From Bretschneidera sinensis (Eukaryota; Streptophyta; Magnoliopsida; Brassicales; Akaniaceae), in assembly GCA_023935145.1 (NCBI GenBank), contig CM043705.1, positions 24,971,290-25,035,289 of the forward strand: a stretch of 64,000 nucleotides of DNA. The letters run 5' to 3'. Under the pieces are notes generated by a model. That model was not told the DNA's origin. It made no database searches and worked only from the letters and a program-made list of their open reading frames with translations. Position numbers and translations under genes: made by a program. This document shows, piece by piece, positions 1-10,925 of this stretch (the first letter of the stretch is position 1; each line of letters begins with the position of its first letter).

Positions 1-1
1 G

Positions 2-943
2 CTGCACTCATTAAGGCCTAGGTCCATAGGTGGTTGGAATGAGATGACCCAAGTTTTCTTCCAAAAACACTTCCCAACCCATAAGACCAACAACCTCAAG
101 AGACAAATCTCAAACTTTGCACAAAAGGAGAGTGAAACCTTATATCAAGTTTGGGAACGTTTCAAGGACCTTTTGAATTCTTGTCCACACCATGGGTAAA
201 AGAGTTGGCGGGTAGTTAGCTATTTCTATGATGGACTCCTAAGTAGGGAAAGGCAGTTTATAGAAATGATGTGCAATCAGAATTTTCTTCAAAAAGATCC
301 CGACCAAGTCATAGATTTCCTAGATGACCTATCGAAAAAAGTCCACACTTGGACTGAACCAGATGCCATGGAAGGCACTAGGAGAAATTAACCCGCTGGG
401 ATTTACCAACTTAAGGAAGAAGACAGCCTCAAAACCCATTTAGAGGTCCTAACTAAGGAAATTGAAGCCTTAAAAACCAAGGACACTAGAACCCCTAAAC
501 TGGTTGCTAGGGCAGAGTCCTATGAGCCTTATTTCATGTGTAATGGGATAGATCATTTGACTAGGGATTGTCCAACCTATTCTGAGATGAAGGGAGAGTG
601 TAATGCTTTAGGTATACCCTCTAGCAAACCATACTCACCCTACTCTAGCACTTATAATCCCGGTTGGAAGAATCACCCTAATTTTGGTTGGAGATCCGAT
701 ATACAACCTTATCCCCACTCTAGTACCCGTTGGCAACCGGAAGCAACCTCATTTAATGCACCTCAAAAATCTTTACCTTTGAAAGATATGTTTAAGTCAT
801 TTATGCAGGTACATGCCAAGAGTGTGGAAGATCAAGGAAAAATAAATCAACGGTTGTTAGAGGAACAACAAGCGATCAAAGAGGAACAAAAGGTAATAAA
901 GAGTCAACTCACCAAGTTGACTAGTTTCTTGACGATTCAATAA
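2..943 (+). pseudogene. gag: gag of element A (capsid/nucleocapsid), broken
   Basis: Gag forms the retrotransposon particle and binds its RNA. One frame runs from position 2 to the stop at 943, interrupted by stops at 197-199 and 389-391. The first 100 codons match the Retrotrans_gag domain (RPRSIGGWNEM, NLKRQISNFAQKESETLYQVWE). The zinc knuckle near 525-575 keeps C, H and C, but the first Cys of the CX2CX4HX4C pattern is Tyr, so it is probably inactive. A conserved Pro/Tyr-rich motif (YNPGWKNHPNF) follows, then a Gln/Glu-rich coiled-coil tail ending at 943. The N-terminus lies outside the window. Element G (54809-55930) is the closest relative here. Confidence 0.85.
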
Positions 944-2130
944 CAAGGTCGGTTTCCTTCACAGCCACAACCTAATCCAAGGGGAGGGGAAAACATATGG
1001 CATAAACCTCCAATCCTGAAAATCAAAACAATAGAGAGGTTAATGCCATAATTACTCGCAGCGGTAAGACAATTGATGGTCCCACTCTACCATCACACTG
1101 GATTCCTAATACCGTGAGCAACAAAGATAAAAACCCCAAGGAACAAGAGGCCCGTGATGTTTGTCGCCCACCGGTGTCTTTCCCTCAAGCACTCCTTAAA
1201 CCTAAGGACATAAATACAGCATTAAAAGGTGAGATTCTTGAACAACTTCAGCATGTTAAAATTAATCTTCCTCTTCTTCATGTCATAAAACAAATTCCCA
1301 ACTATGCTAAAGTCATCAAGGATCTATGCACACTCAAGAGAAAGTACAACGTGAAGAAGACAACATTCTTAATGGAGCAAGCAAGTGCTGTAATTAACAA
1401 CAAGACACCACCCAAATATAAAGATCTGGGCTGTCCAACGGTGGCTTACCAAATTGGAAATAACCTTGTGGCCAAGCATTGCTAGATTTGGGTGCTAGTG
1501 TGAACCTCATTCCATACTCCATGTACTTGCAGCTCGATCTAGGTGAGATCAAACCAACCTCCGTGGAACTTCAATTAGCGGATAGATCGGTAAGAAAACC
1601 AAGAGGTATTGTAGAAGATGTTTTGTTGCAAATTGATAATTTATACTATCCTGTTGATTTTTTTGTTTTAGATACTGTTTCTACTATAAACATGGAGTCC
1701 AAAATTCCTTTAATACTTGGAAGACCATTCTTTGCCACCACCAATGCCCTCATTAATTGTAGGAATGGCCTAATGACATTATCATTTGGAAATAGGACTC
1801 TAAAGGTAAATATTTTTTGAGTCCCATGGTAACCACATGAAGAGGATGAGTACATCAAAGATAATTCTAATTCTTCGGAATTCATTCCTAATAATATTGA
1901 GTTCAAAGATTCTTCAAATTATCCCCATGCCGTTAACGTTTTGATGTTTTTGATAAGCCACAGGAATTTATTAAGACATCTTGCCAACCATGCTTCGAGA
2001 AGTTGCTTGAGAGAAGTCACATGGATGCGGGAATCAAATACCCTACTACTGATAGTAAATAGTCATCACCAAAAACACTTGAGCCACATGTGGCGGACTT
2101 TAAGTATTCCTTGCCATCACCAAAGCATAT
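944..2130 (+). pseudogene. Aspartic protease and truncated RT start of element A
   Basis: The retroviral-type protease cuts Gag-Pol. Codons 1114-1485 hold the pre-protease linker (INLPLLHVIKQIPNYAKVIKDL). A frameshift near 1480 leads into the protease proper at 1479-1820. The active site DLGAS is intact, followed by QLADRSVRKPRGI and the LGRPF motif. After a stop at 1818-1820 the frame continues with decayed linker, then joins at about 2005 directly to a piece of the RT start (MDAGIKYPT), after which RT, RNase H and integrase are missing. Element G has the same junction, so the loss predates both insertions. Confidence 0.85.
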
Positions 2131-2200
2131 AAGCACAAAATTTTGTAGCAAAGCAGTAGTTAGTGCATCCAACTCATGTTTTTCGAGCAGGGAATAAAAG

Positions 2201-2347
2201 TGTCTGGCTGAAGACGTAAAACTTAGCGTTCATGAGAGGCAACCCACAACATATCCTTTTACTTTTACTATTTTTCATATTTCTTTTTCTTGTTTATTAT
2301 TATTATTTTGCTATTTTCCAGTTTTACTTTAGTATTTATTTTTCAGG
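2201..2347 (+). promoter_or_regulatory. Post-pol stem-loop module with candidate 3' splice site (A)
   Basis: TGTCT-GGCTGA-AGACG (2201-2216) can form a 5-bp stem with a 6-nt loop, one pair being G-U. It is followed by the conserved block AGCGTTCATGAGAGGCAACC and a U-rich stretch ending TTTTTCAG at 2346. The same order occurs in elements B, I, J, G, H and F. A role in splicing or translation of a downstream ORF is inference. Confidence 0.5.
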
Positions 2348-4560
2348 GACAAATAAACGAAGCAGTTCAAATGGTGGAGCACAATTTTCAGTTTCGGTGC
2401 ACCTTTGGCTACAAGGGGAGTCTCCTTTACTCTTTCTTTTAAATTGAGGTCAATGCAATTTTTAAGTTAGGGGTGGAGGAAACGCATCTCTTTGTTTCCA
2501 TATTCTTTATTTCCATACATTTTTTTCTTTTTCCACTGAACTGCTCGGTGTCATTTTCCTTTTTGTTTGTTCCTAGCATGCTTGGTGTTAGTCTTAGAGT
2601 TAATTCACATGTCAATGATATGAGCTTAATTGAGATAGCATATAGCATTTAGAAGAAGTTAAATCTTGCTTCAGTTTGAGAATAATTTAAGTGTCAATCT
2701 TCATTTGGTTTGAGACTCTAGTTTGCGGTAAGATTGTATGATTAGTCTAAAACATTTAAAGAAGTTTTAAGTGTGATTACTTTGTGAATACTTTTACGGT
2801 CTCGACAATCTCTAGAACTTATTTGATAATCACTTGAGGCAAATTCCTAGAATGCACATTACTTAGGATATGATATAGGTTATTTTTGAACCGTTTGAGC
2901 CTGTTAAACCTACCAATGCTATATTTTTCACTAGCCACCTATTTGAGCATTTTCTTGAAAAAGAAGTGAGCCTTGTTTCTTTCAATGACCCATTTACTCA
3001 CCTTTATGAGCCTAAAGAGAATATTTTATCCTTACCTTTTTCTTAAAAGAACTTAGCTATACACATTTTTTTAGAAGCACTTAAAAGGAGTAAGGATGGA
3101 AATATGAGAAAATATCACTACCATAACCCAAGTACATTAAAGGAGATTAGTTGGGGGTTATGTAAAAGAAAAGAAAAATGAAAAAGGAGGTGAATGGTCT
3201 TATGCCAAAATACAAAAGAAAAGTGAATTACGGCAAAGAAAGAAGAAAAGAAAAGAAAAGAAAAGTGGTGATTTTGAAAAAGAAAAAAAATGAAAAACGC
3301 TCGAAAAATGGTTGAAAAAGTTGGGTGTTGAAGTAAAGATATCTACTGCTTAAAAGTGATTGTGTTTAAAAGCTAAGAGATTGAGTTCTTTTTCTCATAA
3401 ATCCTTCCCATTTTTTCTTAACCTTTACCTTAGCCTAACGTTACAAGTTTATTAAAGACCTATTGATCCAATGTAATGTGATATTTCTACAATATTGGAG
3501 AGTGGTTTGAATGTAAGCATATGGAGCTTGTTTTTGTGATTGACGTCACGAAATTTATCATGTTTTAGAGGCCAAGACTTGTATTCATGAATGTTATGCA
3601 TAAAATCATCCGGGTGTTCGGATTAATGGTTTGTGGTAAGATGGATGTTAAGAGTCAATAACAATTTTAAGATTGATGTTTGGATTAATTTTGGACTTAG
3701 GTGAAATTTAATGATTCTATGTGCTGTATGAAATTTAAAGAGAATATTTTATCCTTACCTTTTTTCTTAAAAGAACTTAGCTATATACATTTGTTGAGAA
3801 GCACTTAAAAGGAGTAAGGATGGAAATATGAGAAAATATCACTACCATAACCCAAGTACATTAAAGGAGATTAGTTGGGGGTTATGTAAAAGAAAAGAAA
3901 AATGAAAAAGGAGGTGAATGGTCTTATGCCAAAATACAAAAGAAAAGTGAATTATGGCAAAGAAAGAAGAAAAGAAAAGAAAAATGGTGATTTTGAAAAA
4001 GAAAAAAAAATGAAAAATGCTCGAAAAATGGTTGAAAAAGTTGGGTGTTGAAGTGAAGTTATCTAATGCTTAAAAGTGATTGTGTTTAAAAGCTAAGAGA
4101 TTGAGTTCTTTTTCTCGTGAATCCTTCCCATTTTTTCTTAACCTTTACCTTAGCCTAACGTTACAAGCTTATTAAAGACCTATTGATCCAATGTAATGTG
4201 ATTTTTCTATAATAGTGGAGAGTGGTTTGAAATGTAAGCATATGGAGCTTGTTTTTGTGATTGACGTCACAAAATTTATCATGTTTTAGAGGCCAAGACT
4301 TGTATTCATGAATGTTATGCATAAAATCATCCGGGTGTTTGGATTAATGGTTTGTGGTAAGATGGATGTTAAGAGTCAATAATGATTTTAAGATTGATGT
4401 TTGGATTACTTTTAGACTTAGGTGAAATTTAATGATTCTATGTGTTGTATGTTATGTGCGATTTTTGAGACAAAAAGTGAAATACTCTTGGTTCAATGCT
4501 AGCATTGCTTTACTTTGTTTTTAACTCCAACCATAGAATTCATCTCTTGTTTTCACTTGA
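2348..4560 (+). other. Long non-coding 3' region of element A
   Basis: No convincing ORF. The region resembles the 3' regions of E (32884-34522, minus) and G (46596-48053, minus), which shows it belongs to this group of elements. Near 2443-2475 is a weak copy of the central hairpin-plus-purine module (ATTG-AGGT-CAAT, then AAGTTAGGGGTGGAGG). Purine-rich runs (3165-3300, 3890-4025) and an internal tandem duplication are the main contents. Confidence 0.75.
3014..4450 (+). repeat. Tandem duplication of about 720 bp in the 3' region of A
   Basis: The stretch starting AAAGAGAATATTTTATCC at 3014 recurs at 3737, an offset of 723 bp, and both copies end near TTAATGATTCTATGTG (about 3722 and 4444). 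They differ at scattered positions. The corresponding regions of E and G are single-copy, so the duplication is private to A. Confidence 0.9.
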
Positions 4561-4596
4561 ATTGCTAGGGACTAGCAATAAGCTAGTTAGGGGTTG
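4561..4596 (+). promoter_or_regulatory. Hairpin and 3' polypurine tract of element A
   Basis: ATTGCTAG-GGA-CTAGCAAT (4561-4579) is a perfect 8-bp stem with a 3-nt loop. It is followed by AGTTAGGGGTTG ending at 4596, immediately before the LTR start TGATGAGAGTC. The purine tract primes plus-strand DNA synthesis. Confidence 0.8.
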
Positions 4597-4620
4597 TGAT
4601 GAGAGTCATAAAATGCATCT
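4597..4620 (+). repeat. Truncated 3' LTR of element A (24 bp)
   Basis: TGATGAGAGTCATAAAATGC is the LTR start shared with elements E and G. The sequence leaves the LTR after about 24 bases and continues as gag of element B. Confidence 0.75.
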
Positions 4621-4635
4621 AAACAATATGCAACA

Positions 4636-5586
4636 ATTTAGAAAGAATTTAGAAAGTTAGCTGTAGAAAATATGCAACAAGTGAAAGCTTATGGGATTTG
4701 TGCTACCATCGGTCGTCCAACTGACATGTGCCCTACACTTCGAGATGATTCCTATGAGCATGCCAATGCAGCTGGAGGATTTCCAGGCCCACCACAACGG
4801 AGATACAATCCCTACTCAAATACCTACAACCCAGGATGGAGGGATCATCCTAATTTCAGCTATGGAGCTAGACCACCATTCTAACAATTTCAGCATAGAC
4901 CACCTGCTCCACCACCAGAACAAACCTCCACAAGTTCAGGTATGTCTCTAGAAGAAATTGTTAAATCACTTGCAACTAACACGCAACAATTTCAACAAGA
5001 GACAAGAATAAGCATTCAACAACTAAAGAATCAAATGAGTCAACTGGCATCTTATATGAATAGATTGGAATCTCAAGGTAAATTGCCCTCTCAAACTGTT
5101 TTTAACCCAAAACAAAATGCTGGTGCAGTTACCTTGAGAAGCGGGAAGGAGTTGAAGGAACCCAGTAAGGCAGCACGTGGAGAAAAAATTGAAAAAGAAG
5201 TAGTTGCTCCTCAACCTCAAACTAACCAGCCTAGAGGACTCGATAGTGAACAACCAAAAGCATTGGTGACAAACCCTCCCTTTCCTACTAGATTGACTAA
5301 ATCCAAGAAAGAAGAGGAAGAGAAGGGAATTCTTGAAACTTTTCGCAAGGTTGAGGTAAATATTCCCTTACTTGATGCAATTAAACAAGTACCTCGATAT
5401 GCTAAATTTCTCAAGAAATTGTGCACCAACAAGAGGAAGTTGAAAGGTAATGAAAAGATAAATATGGGGGAAAATGTTTCAGCTGTCCTCTAGAAAAAAT
5501 TACCTCCAAAATGTAAGGACCCAGGTATGTTTACTATCCTTTGCAAACTAGGTGATGTTAGGATTGAGAGAGCAATGCTAGATCTA
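4636..5586 (+). pseudogene. gag: gag C-terminal part and linker of element B
   Basis: Nucleocapsid end of Gag. The zinc knuckle region (4684-4731) has lost two of its four ligands: the first Cys is Tyr and the His is Arg, while the second and third Cys remain. It is followed by the family motif NPYSNTYNPGWRDHPNF (about 4806-4856), a stop at 4882-4884, a Gln-rich coiled coil (4942-5090) and the pre-protease linker with VNIPLLDAIKQVPRYAKFLKKL. Another stop lies at 5491-5493. The capsid domain is absent. Confidence 0.8.
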
Positions 5587-6060
5587 TGAGCTTCAATAAA
5601 TGTCATGCTGCTCTCTATTTATTCATCTTTGAATATTAGTCCATTAAAAGAAACAGGCGTGATTATTCAACTTGCTGATAGATCTAATGTATATCCTGAA
5701 GGAGTCTTGGAGGATGTCTTAGTACAAGTTAATGGGTTGGTCTTTCTTGCTGATTTTTATGTTCTTGACATGGAAGAAGATGACTCTTCTAATTCAACAC
5801 TAATGTTATTAGGAAGGCCATTTCTAAAAACACCTAAGACAAAAATTGATGTGCATGATGGTACACTCACAATGGAATTTGATGGTGAAATTATTAAATT
5901 CATTATTTATGATGCTATGAGGTACCCTAATGATGTGTCTTCTGTTTTTGTTATGGATGTTATTGACCTGTTGGCATAGGAAATCTTTGATCTAATTGAT
6001 TATGATAAGTTAAAAGTTACACTTAGCAGGCATCTCACTCTTGAAGGGCTACGGAAGATC
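5587..6060 (+). pseudogene. Aspartic protease of element B
   Basis: Same frame as gag. The active-site segment that reads DLGAS in relatives reads DL-stop-AS here (stop 5587-5589), so the protease is dead. Downstream are IIQLADRSNVYPEGVLEDVLVQV and the LGRPFL motif near 5813-5830, then a stop at 5977-5979 and a linker into RT. Confidence 0.85.
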
Positions 6061-7956
6061 ATGAAGAAGTTTGTGTTGGAGTCCGACCTGCAGGATGCAA
6101 TCTACGAATTAGAATCACTTAAACCTGTAAGGTATGATGTGTCTTACATTGAGTTGCCTCTTTCTCACACAAAACTTCTTCCTTCTATTGTGCAGGCACC
6201 GAAATTGGAATTGAAACCCTTACCAAATCATCTGAAATATGCATTTTTGGGAGAAGGAGAAACTCTTCCGGTGATAATCTCAAACAAACTCTCCATATTA
6301 GAGGAAGAAAAGTTGATTCGGATGCTTAGAGAGTATAAAGAGGCTATTGGCTGGACTATAGCTAATATTAAGGGATTGAGCCCTTCCACATGCATGCGTA
6401 GGATACTATTAGAGGAAGATTGTAAGCCGTCTAGAGAAGCCCAATGCCGACTGAATCCACCAATGATGGAAGTGGTAAAGAAAGAGATTTTGAAACTTCT
6501 CGATGCAGGTATGATCTATCCAATTTCAGACAGTAAATGGGTAAGTCCGGTTCAGGTTGTGCCAAAGAAAACAGGTATAACAGTAATAAAAAATCCTGAT
6601 GGTGAGTTGGTGCCCACTCGAATTCAAAACGGGTGGCGGGTTTGTATAGATTATAGGAAGCTAAATGCATCAACTAGAAAAGACCACTTTCCTCTTCCAT
6701 TTATTGATCAAATGCTTAAACGTTTGGCTGGTCGTACTCATTATTGTTATCTTGATGGTTATTCAGGTTTTCATCAAATCCCAGTTGCACCGGAGGATCA
6801 AGAAAAAACCACATTCACATGCCCGTTTGGCACTTTTGCATATCGACAAATGCCATTTGGACTTTGTAACGCTCCTGCTACATTTCAAAGGTGTATGGTT
6901 AGTATATTTTCAGAGTACGTAGAAAATATCATAGAGGTATTTATGGATGACTTTACAGTCTATGGTAATTCTTTTGATACTTGTTTAACTAACCTTACAA
7001 AAGTGCTTAAAAGATGCATAGAAATGAACCTTATTCTTAATTATGAAAAGTGTCACTTTATGGTTGATCAAGGTATTATTCTAGGCCATATTGTATCTTC
7101 TAAAGGAATTGAAGTTGATAAAGCTAAGATAGAAATTATCAAATCTTTGCCTTACCCCGCAAGTGTGCGGGAAATTCGCTCTTTTCTTGGACATGCAGGA
7201 TTTTATCGACCCTTTATCAAGGATTTTTCCAAAATCACTCAACCCTTATGTAGGTTATTGCAAAAAGATGTGGTGTTCGAATTTGATGAGGTGTGCAAAG
7301 ATGCATTCGATAAGTTGAAGGATATGCTGACTTCGATGCCAATTATCCGATCGAATTGGGATCTTCCATTCGAAATCATGTGTGACGCAAGCAATCATGC
7401 AGTTGGTGTTGTTCTTGGACAACGAGTTAGACGAGTTTCTCATGCCATCTACTATGCTTCAAGAACACTTGATAGTGCGCAGAGGAACTATTCAACGACA
7501 GAAAAAGAACTTCTAGTTATTGTTTTTACTTTAGAAAAATTTCGTCCATATTTACTTGGCACTAAAGTAATTGTTTATTCTGATCATGCAGCTCTCAAGT
7601 ATTTGCTGTCAAAGAAGGAGGCAAAACCCAGACTTATTCGGTGGATACTTTTGCTACAAGAGTTCAATTTGGAGATACGCGATAAAAAAGGTGCAGAGAA
7701 TTTGGTCGCAGATCATCTCAATAGATTACCCACAAATGAAGAACCATCACCATTACAAGATGACTTTCCAGATGAGTATATCTTTTCTATTGAAAAGTTA
7801 ATCCCCTGGTATGCTGATATGGTTAATTATCTAGTTACTAGAAAACTGCCAGATGATTTGTCTAGAGCTCAAAGAGATAAAATCAAAAGTGATGCTAAAT
7901 ATTATGTTTGGGATGATCCTTATTTGTGGAAACATTGTTCTGATCAAATTATTTGA
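6061..7956 (+). pseudogene. pol: Reverse transcriptase and RNase H of element B
   Basis: The longest open stretch in the window after E: 631 codons. RT motifs in order are [20 protein letters not shown] (about residue 148), [18 protein letters not shown] (about 200), [11 protein letters not shown] (about 232), [14 protein letters not shown] (about 267) and the catalytic FMDDF near residue 294. RNase H follows with its acidic residues visible: Asp in CDAS (about 442), Glu in TEKELL (about 481-483), Asp in SDHAAL (508) and Asp in VADHLNRL (551). It ends at a stop (7954-7956) where relatives continue into the integrase zinc domain. The frame itself is not shifted, so decay is by point mutation only. 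Confidence 0.93.
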
Positions 7957-9096
7957 AGGTGCGTCTTTCAACAAGAAACTCCTTCAATTTTGAAATTTTG
8001 TCATTCATATGCATGCGGAGGGCATTTTAGTCCCAAAAGAACAGAGGTGTTAGAATGTGGATTGTTTTGGCTTACTTTGTTTCGTGATTCATATATGTTT
8101 TGTAAAGCATGTGAACAGTGTCAGAAAATTGGAAATTTAGGGCATAGAGACCAAATGCCACTCACCCCTATTCTTGTTTGTGAAATATTTGATGTGTGGG
8201 GTATTGATTTCATGGACTCTTTTCCTTCTTCTTATGGTAATGTTTACATCATTCTTGCTGTGGATTATGTTTCAAAATGGGTAAAAGCTGAGGCTACTAG
8301 GACTGACGATGCTAAAGTTGTTGTAGATTTTGTCAAATCTCATATTTTTGTCAGGTTCGGGACACCAAGAGCTCTAATTAGTGATCGTGGGACTCATTTT
8401 TGCAATAGAGTAGTGGGGGCTTTATTTAAGAAATATAATGTTACCCACCGCATCCCCACTGCTTATCATCCACAAACAAATGGGTAAGCTGAAGTATCTA
8501 ATAGAGAGATCAAGTCCTTACTCGAGAAAGCTGTCAACCCAAATAGGAAGGATTGGAGTATGCGGCTTGATGATGCACTATGGGCCTATCGAACAACCTA
8601 CAAGACCCCCATAGGTATGTTTCCTTACCGTTTGGTATTTGGCAAGCCATGTCATCTCCCAGTCGAACTAGAACACAAGGCATATTGGGCTGTCAAGCAT
8701 TGCAACATGGGAATGGATGAATCAGGAGGACAAAGGAAATTACAATTGCAAGAATTGGAGGAAATCCACAATGATGCCTATGAAAGCTCGAGAGTATACA
8801 AAGAAAAGACAAAAGCCTTTCATGATCAACTGGTTTCTAGGAAAAAAATTTCTATTGGTCAGAAAGTTTTACTTTATCACTCTAGACTGAAGTTATTTCC
8901 TGGTAAATTGCGTTCTAGATGGGTAGGTCCTTTTATTGTTACTAATGTATTTCCTCATGGTGTAGTTGAAATACAAAGTTTGGATACAGGTAAAACTTTT
9001 GAGGTCAATGGTCATCATTTGAAACCTTTTTATGAAGGTTTTCAAATGTATAATGTTGATCAAATTATTTTGGAATGTCCGACTTATGGTGATTAA
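7957..9096 (+). pseudogene. pol: Integrase of element B
   Basis: Inserts the DNA copy into the genome. The HHCC zinc domain is visible as HSYACGGHF and CKACEQCQ (about 8000-8125). The core has Asp in WGIDFMDSF (about 8200), Asp in ISDRGTHF (about 8380) and Glu in EVSNREIK (about 8491). A stop at 8485-8487 precedes that Glu. The C-terminal GPY/F-type module ([18 protein letters not shown]) ends at the native-looking stop at 9094-9096. No chromodomain is seen, as expected for this lineage. Confidence 0.92.
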
Positions 9097-9106
9097 GAGG
9101 TGGCAA

Positions 9107-9271
9107 CGTCTAGCCAAAGACGTTAAAGAACAGCGCTTTTGGGAGGCAACCCAATTTTTCGTCTTACTTTTCTTGTTTTCTTTATTTTATTCCTTTTTTT
9201 ATTTAGATTATTTTTAGTTTTTTCTATCATTTTTCGAAGTGCATTTGATTTTCTTTCCAATTTTTTGGCAG
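9107..9271 (+). promoter_or_regulatory. Post-pol stem-loop module with candidate 3' splice site (B)
   Basis: CGTCT-AGCCAA-AGACG (9107-9122) is a perfect 5-bp stem with a 6-nt loop, 10 bases after the pol stop. It is followed by AGCGCTTTTGGGAGGCAACC, in which GGG/CCC can pair. A 115-nt U-rich stretch then ends TTTTTTGGCAG at 9271. After the AG, about 40 codons stay open (AEDDFRNPWARLMENLESW, to 9387), too short to assign. Confidence 0.55.
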
Positions 9272-10887
9272 AAGATGATTTTCGTAACCCGTGGGCACGC
9301 CTTATGGAAAATCTTGAATCCTGGAATTGGGAAACAAACAAGAAGAAATTGTTAAATCACTTGCCAGATTGGACAGGAACAGGATAGCTTTCCTTGCTTA
9401 CATGGGATTCACACCACCTTTACCCCCAAGCACATGACTGATATCTTGGTTGATGCTCAACATTTTCAAGGGAGCTTTCTACTTACTATTGTTCTTTTAT
9501 AGTTTTTGAGCATCTATTTTTGATACATTGAGGACAATGTATGGATTAAGTGTGGGGGAGGGTCGTTGACATATGAATTTGATTTTACTTTGAACTTCAC
9601 TTTTAGCTCCATTTTGATCAAATTTGTGCGTCATTTTTCAAGAAAATTTTCAAAAATTCAAGTGATACTTTAGTCCTTGTTTGTGATCATTCTCTTATGA
9701 ATTCTAGATTCTGTCGATGCTTGTCTTAAATAATCTGGATTATTGTGAATTATTGAGATAAATTGAGGCATAATAAGGGATTAGCATGAATGGTTGAATT
9801 CTTATTTACTACACAGTGATTAATTGCTCTTGATGATTGATTGAATGAAAAGTGTGTGGGATCTAATGCATATGACCTTTTTTGTGCGCTTTTGAGCCAA
9901 TGAGCATTCATATTATATTATGCTCCATTTTTTTAATTGAGTGATTGTCATACATAGTTGATTTTTCTAGAACTTGCTTTGTTATGCATGTCAAGAAACT
10001 ACATTGTTGAATTGGATGCATTAAAGTAATAAGGGCATTTAGGTGGAGCCATTTAGCTTTCTTAAAAAGCCTACCTTGATTTTTACTGTAGAAAGCCAAT
10101 TTTGAACCTTGGCCCTTTTGTTGGAAGTTAACCATGGTATAAGCAATGTCAACCCATTCTTTTGTCATTTTCCCTCTTTTGAACCTCTAATTGAAGGATC
10201 GTACTAGCTTGTTCACATGAAGCTTCAAATTATCTCTGAAAGGATTGAAAGATGTTGTGAATAAAGTGATTCAAGTTACAAGTGCCTTGAAATGCAAAAA
10301 GGAAGAAAAAAAAAAGAAAATAGGCGGCCAGAGAAAAAGAAAAACAAAGAAAAAAATAGCCGGCCAAAAAGAGAGAAAAGTTTTGCAATTTCAATTGTTT
10401 GGAAGTGAATTGATTGAAGAAAACATTTGATGTTATTGAGTTGTGCTTTGTGTGGAGAAGTTGGTATAATTCCTTTGATAAAAGCACCTAAAAATTCCTT
10501 CTCACCGCACACCTAAGCCTCGTTACAACCTATTTAAGATCCTTAGATTCTTTGCATTCAATTCAATCCATTGATGTGATATATTAGCAAGCTTATGGTA
10601 AAGATCTTCTATGTTGTGACTTGAGAGTTCATTGATACCCTAAACACTTTGAGCATATTGAGAGAATCCAATGAGAGGGTGTTAGATCCTATTGCATTTT
10701 GATTTCAAGAAGATCATTAAGGTGATTGCTCATGGTGTGGTTTATAAGAATTTACACTATGAAATTGTTCGTTTCTTATTTGTCTTTAGATTTAAATCTT
10801 TAAGGCATGATAATTTGGGTTATAGAGGATGAGTAAAGGTAGAAGAACGAACAAGGATAAGAAAAGGTGACAAACTTGAGCTATTGT
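9272..10887 (+). other. Non-coding 3' region of element B with central hairpin-purine module
   Basis: No recognisable protein. At 9523-9542 lies ATACATTG-AGGA-CAATGTAT, a perfect 8-bp stem with a 4-nt loop, followed by the purine run AAGTGTGGGGGAGGG (9548-9562). This resembles the true 3' polypurine module about 1.35 kb downstream. A purine-rich, GGCCGG-containing stretch lies at 10295-10380. I see nothing else in the rest. Confidence 0.6.
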
Positions 10888-10925
10888 ATGCTTGAGGACA
10901 AGCATTGTTTAAGTGTGGGGGAATT
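10888..10925 (+). promoter_or_regulatory. Hairpin and 3' polypurine tract of element B
   Basis: ATGCTT-GAGGAC-AAGCAT (10888-10905) is a 6-bp stem, followed by AAGTGTGGGGGAATT directly abutting the LTR start TGATAAGAACTC at 10926. Confidence 0.8.

Larger units (their letters stand above)
1..4620 (+). mobile_element. Element A: 3' part of Athila-type gag-protease retrotransposon
   Basis: This is the downstream part of a Ty3/gypsy element whose 5' LTR lies left of the window. In order it holds gag (2-943), protease (about 944-1820), a remnant of the RT start (about 2005-2062), the post-pol stem-loop module (2201-2347), a long non-coding 3' region, hairpin and polypurine tract (4561-4596), and only the first 24 bases of the 3' LTR (4597-4620). 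It is the same family as element G (minus strand, 45148-57471): gag, protease and the internal loss of RT, RNase H and integrase match closely by eye. The abrupt end at 4620 is a junction with element B. Confidence 0.85.
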
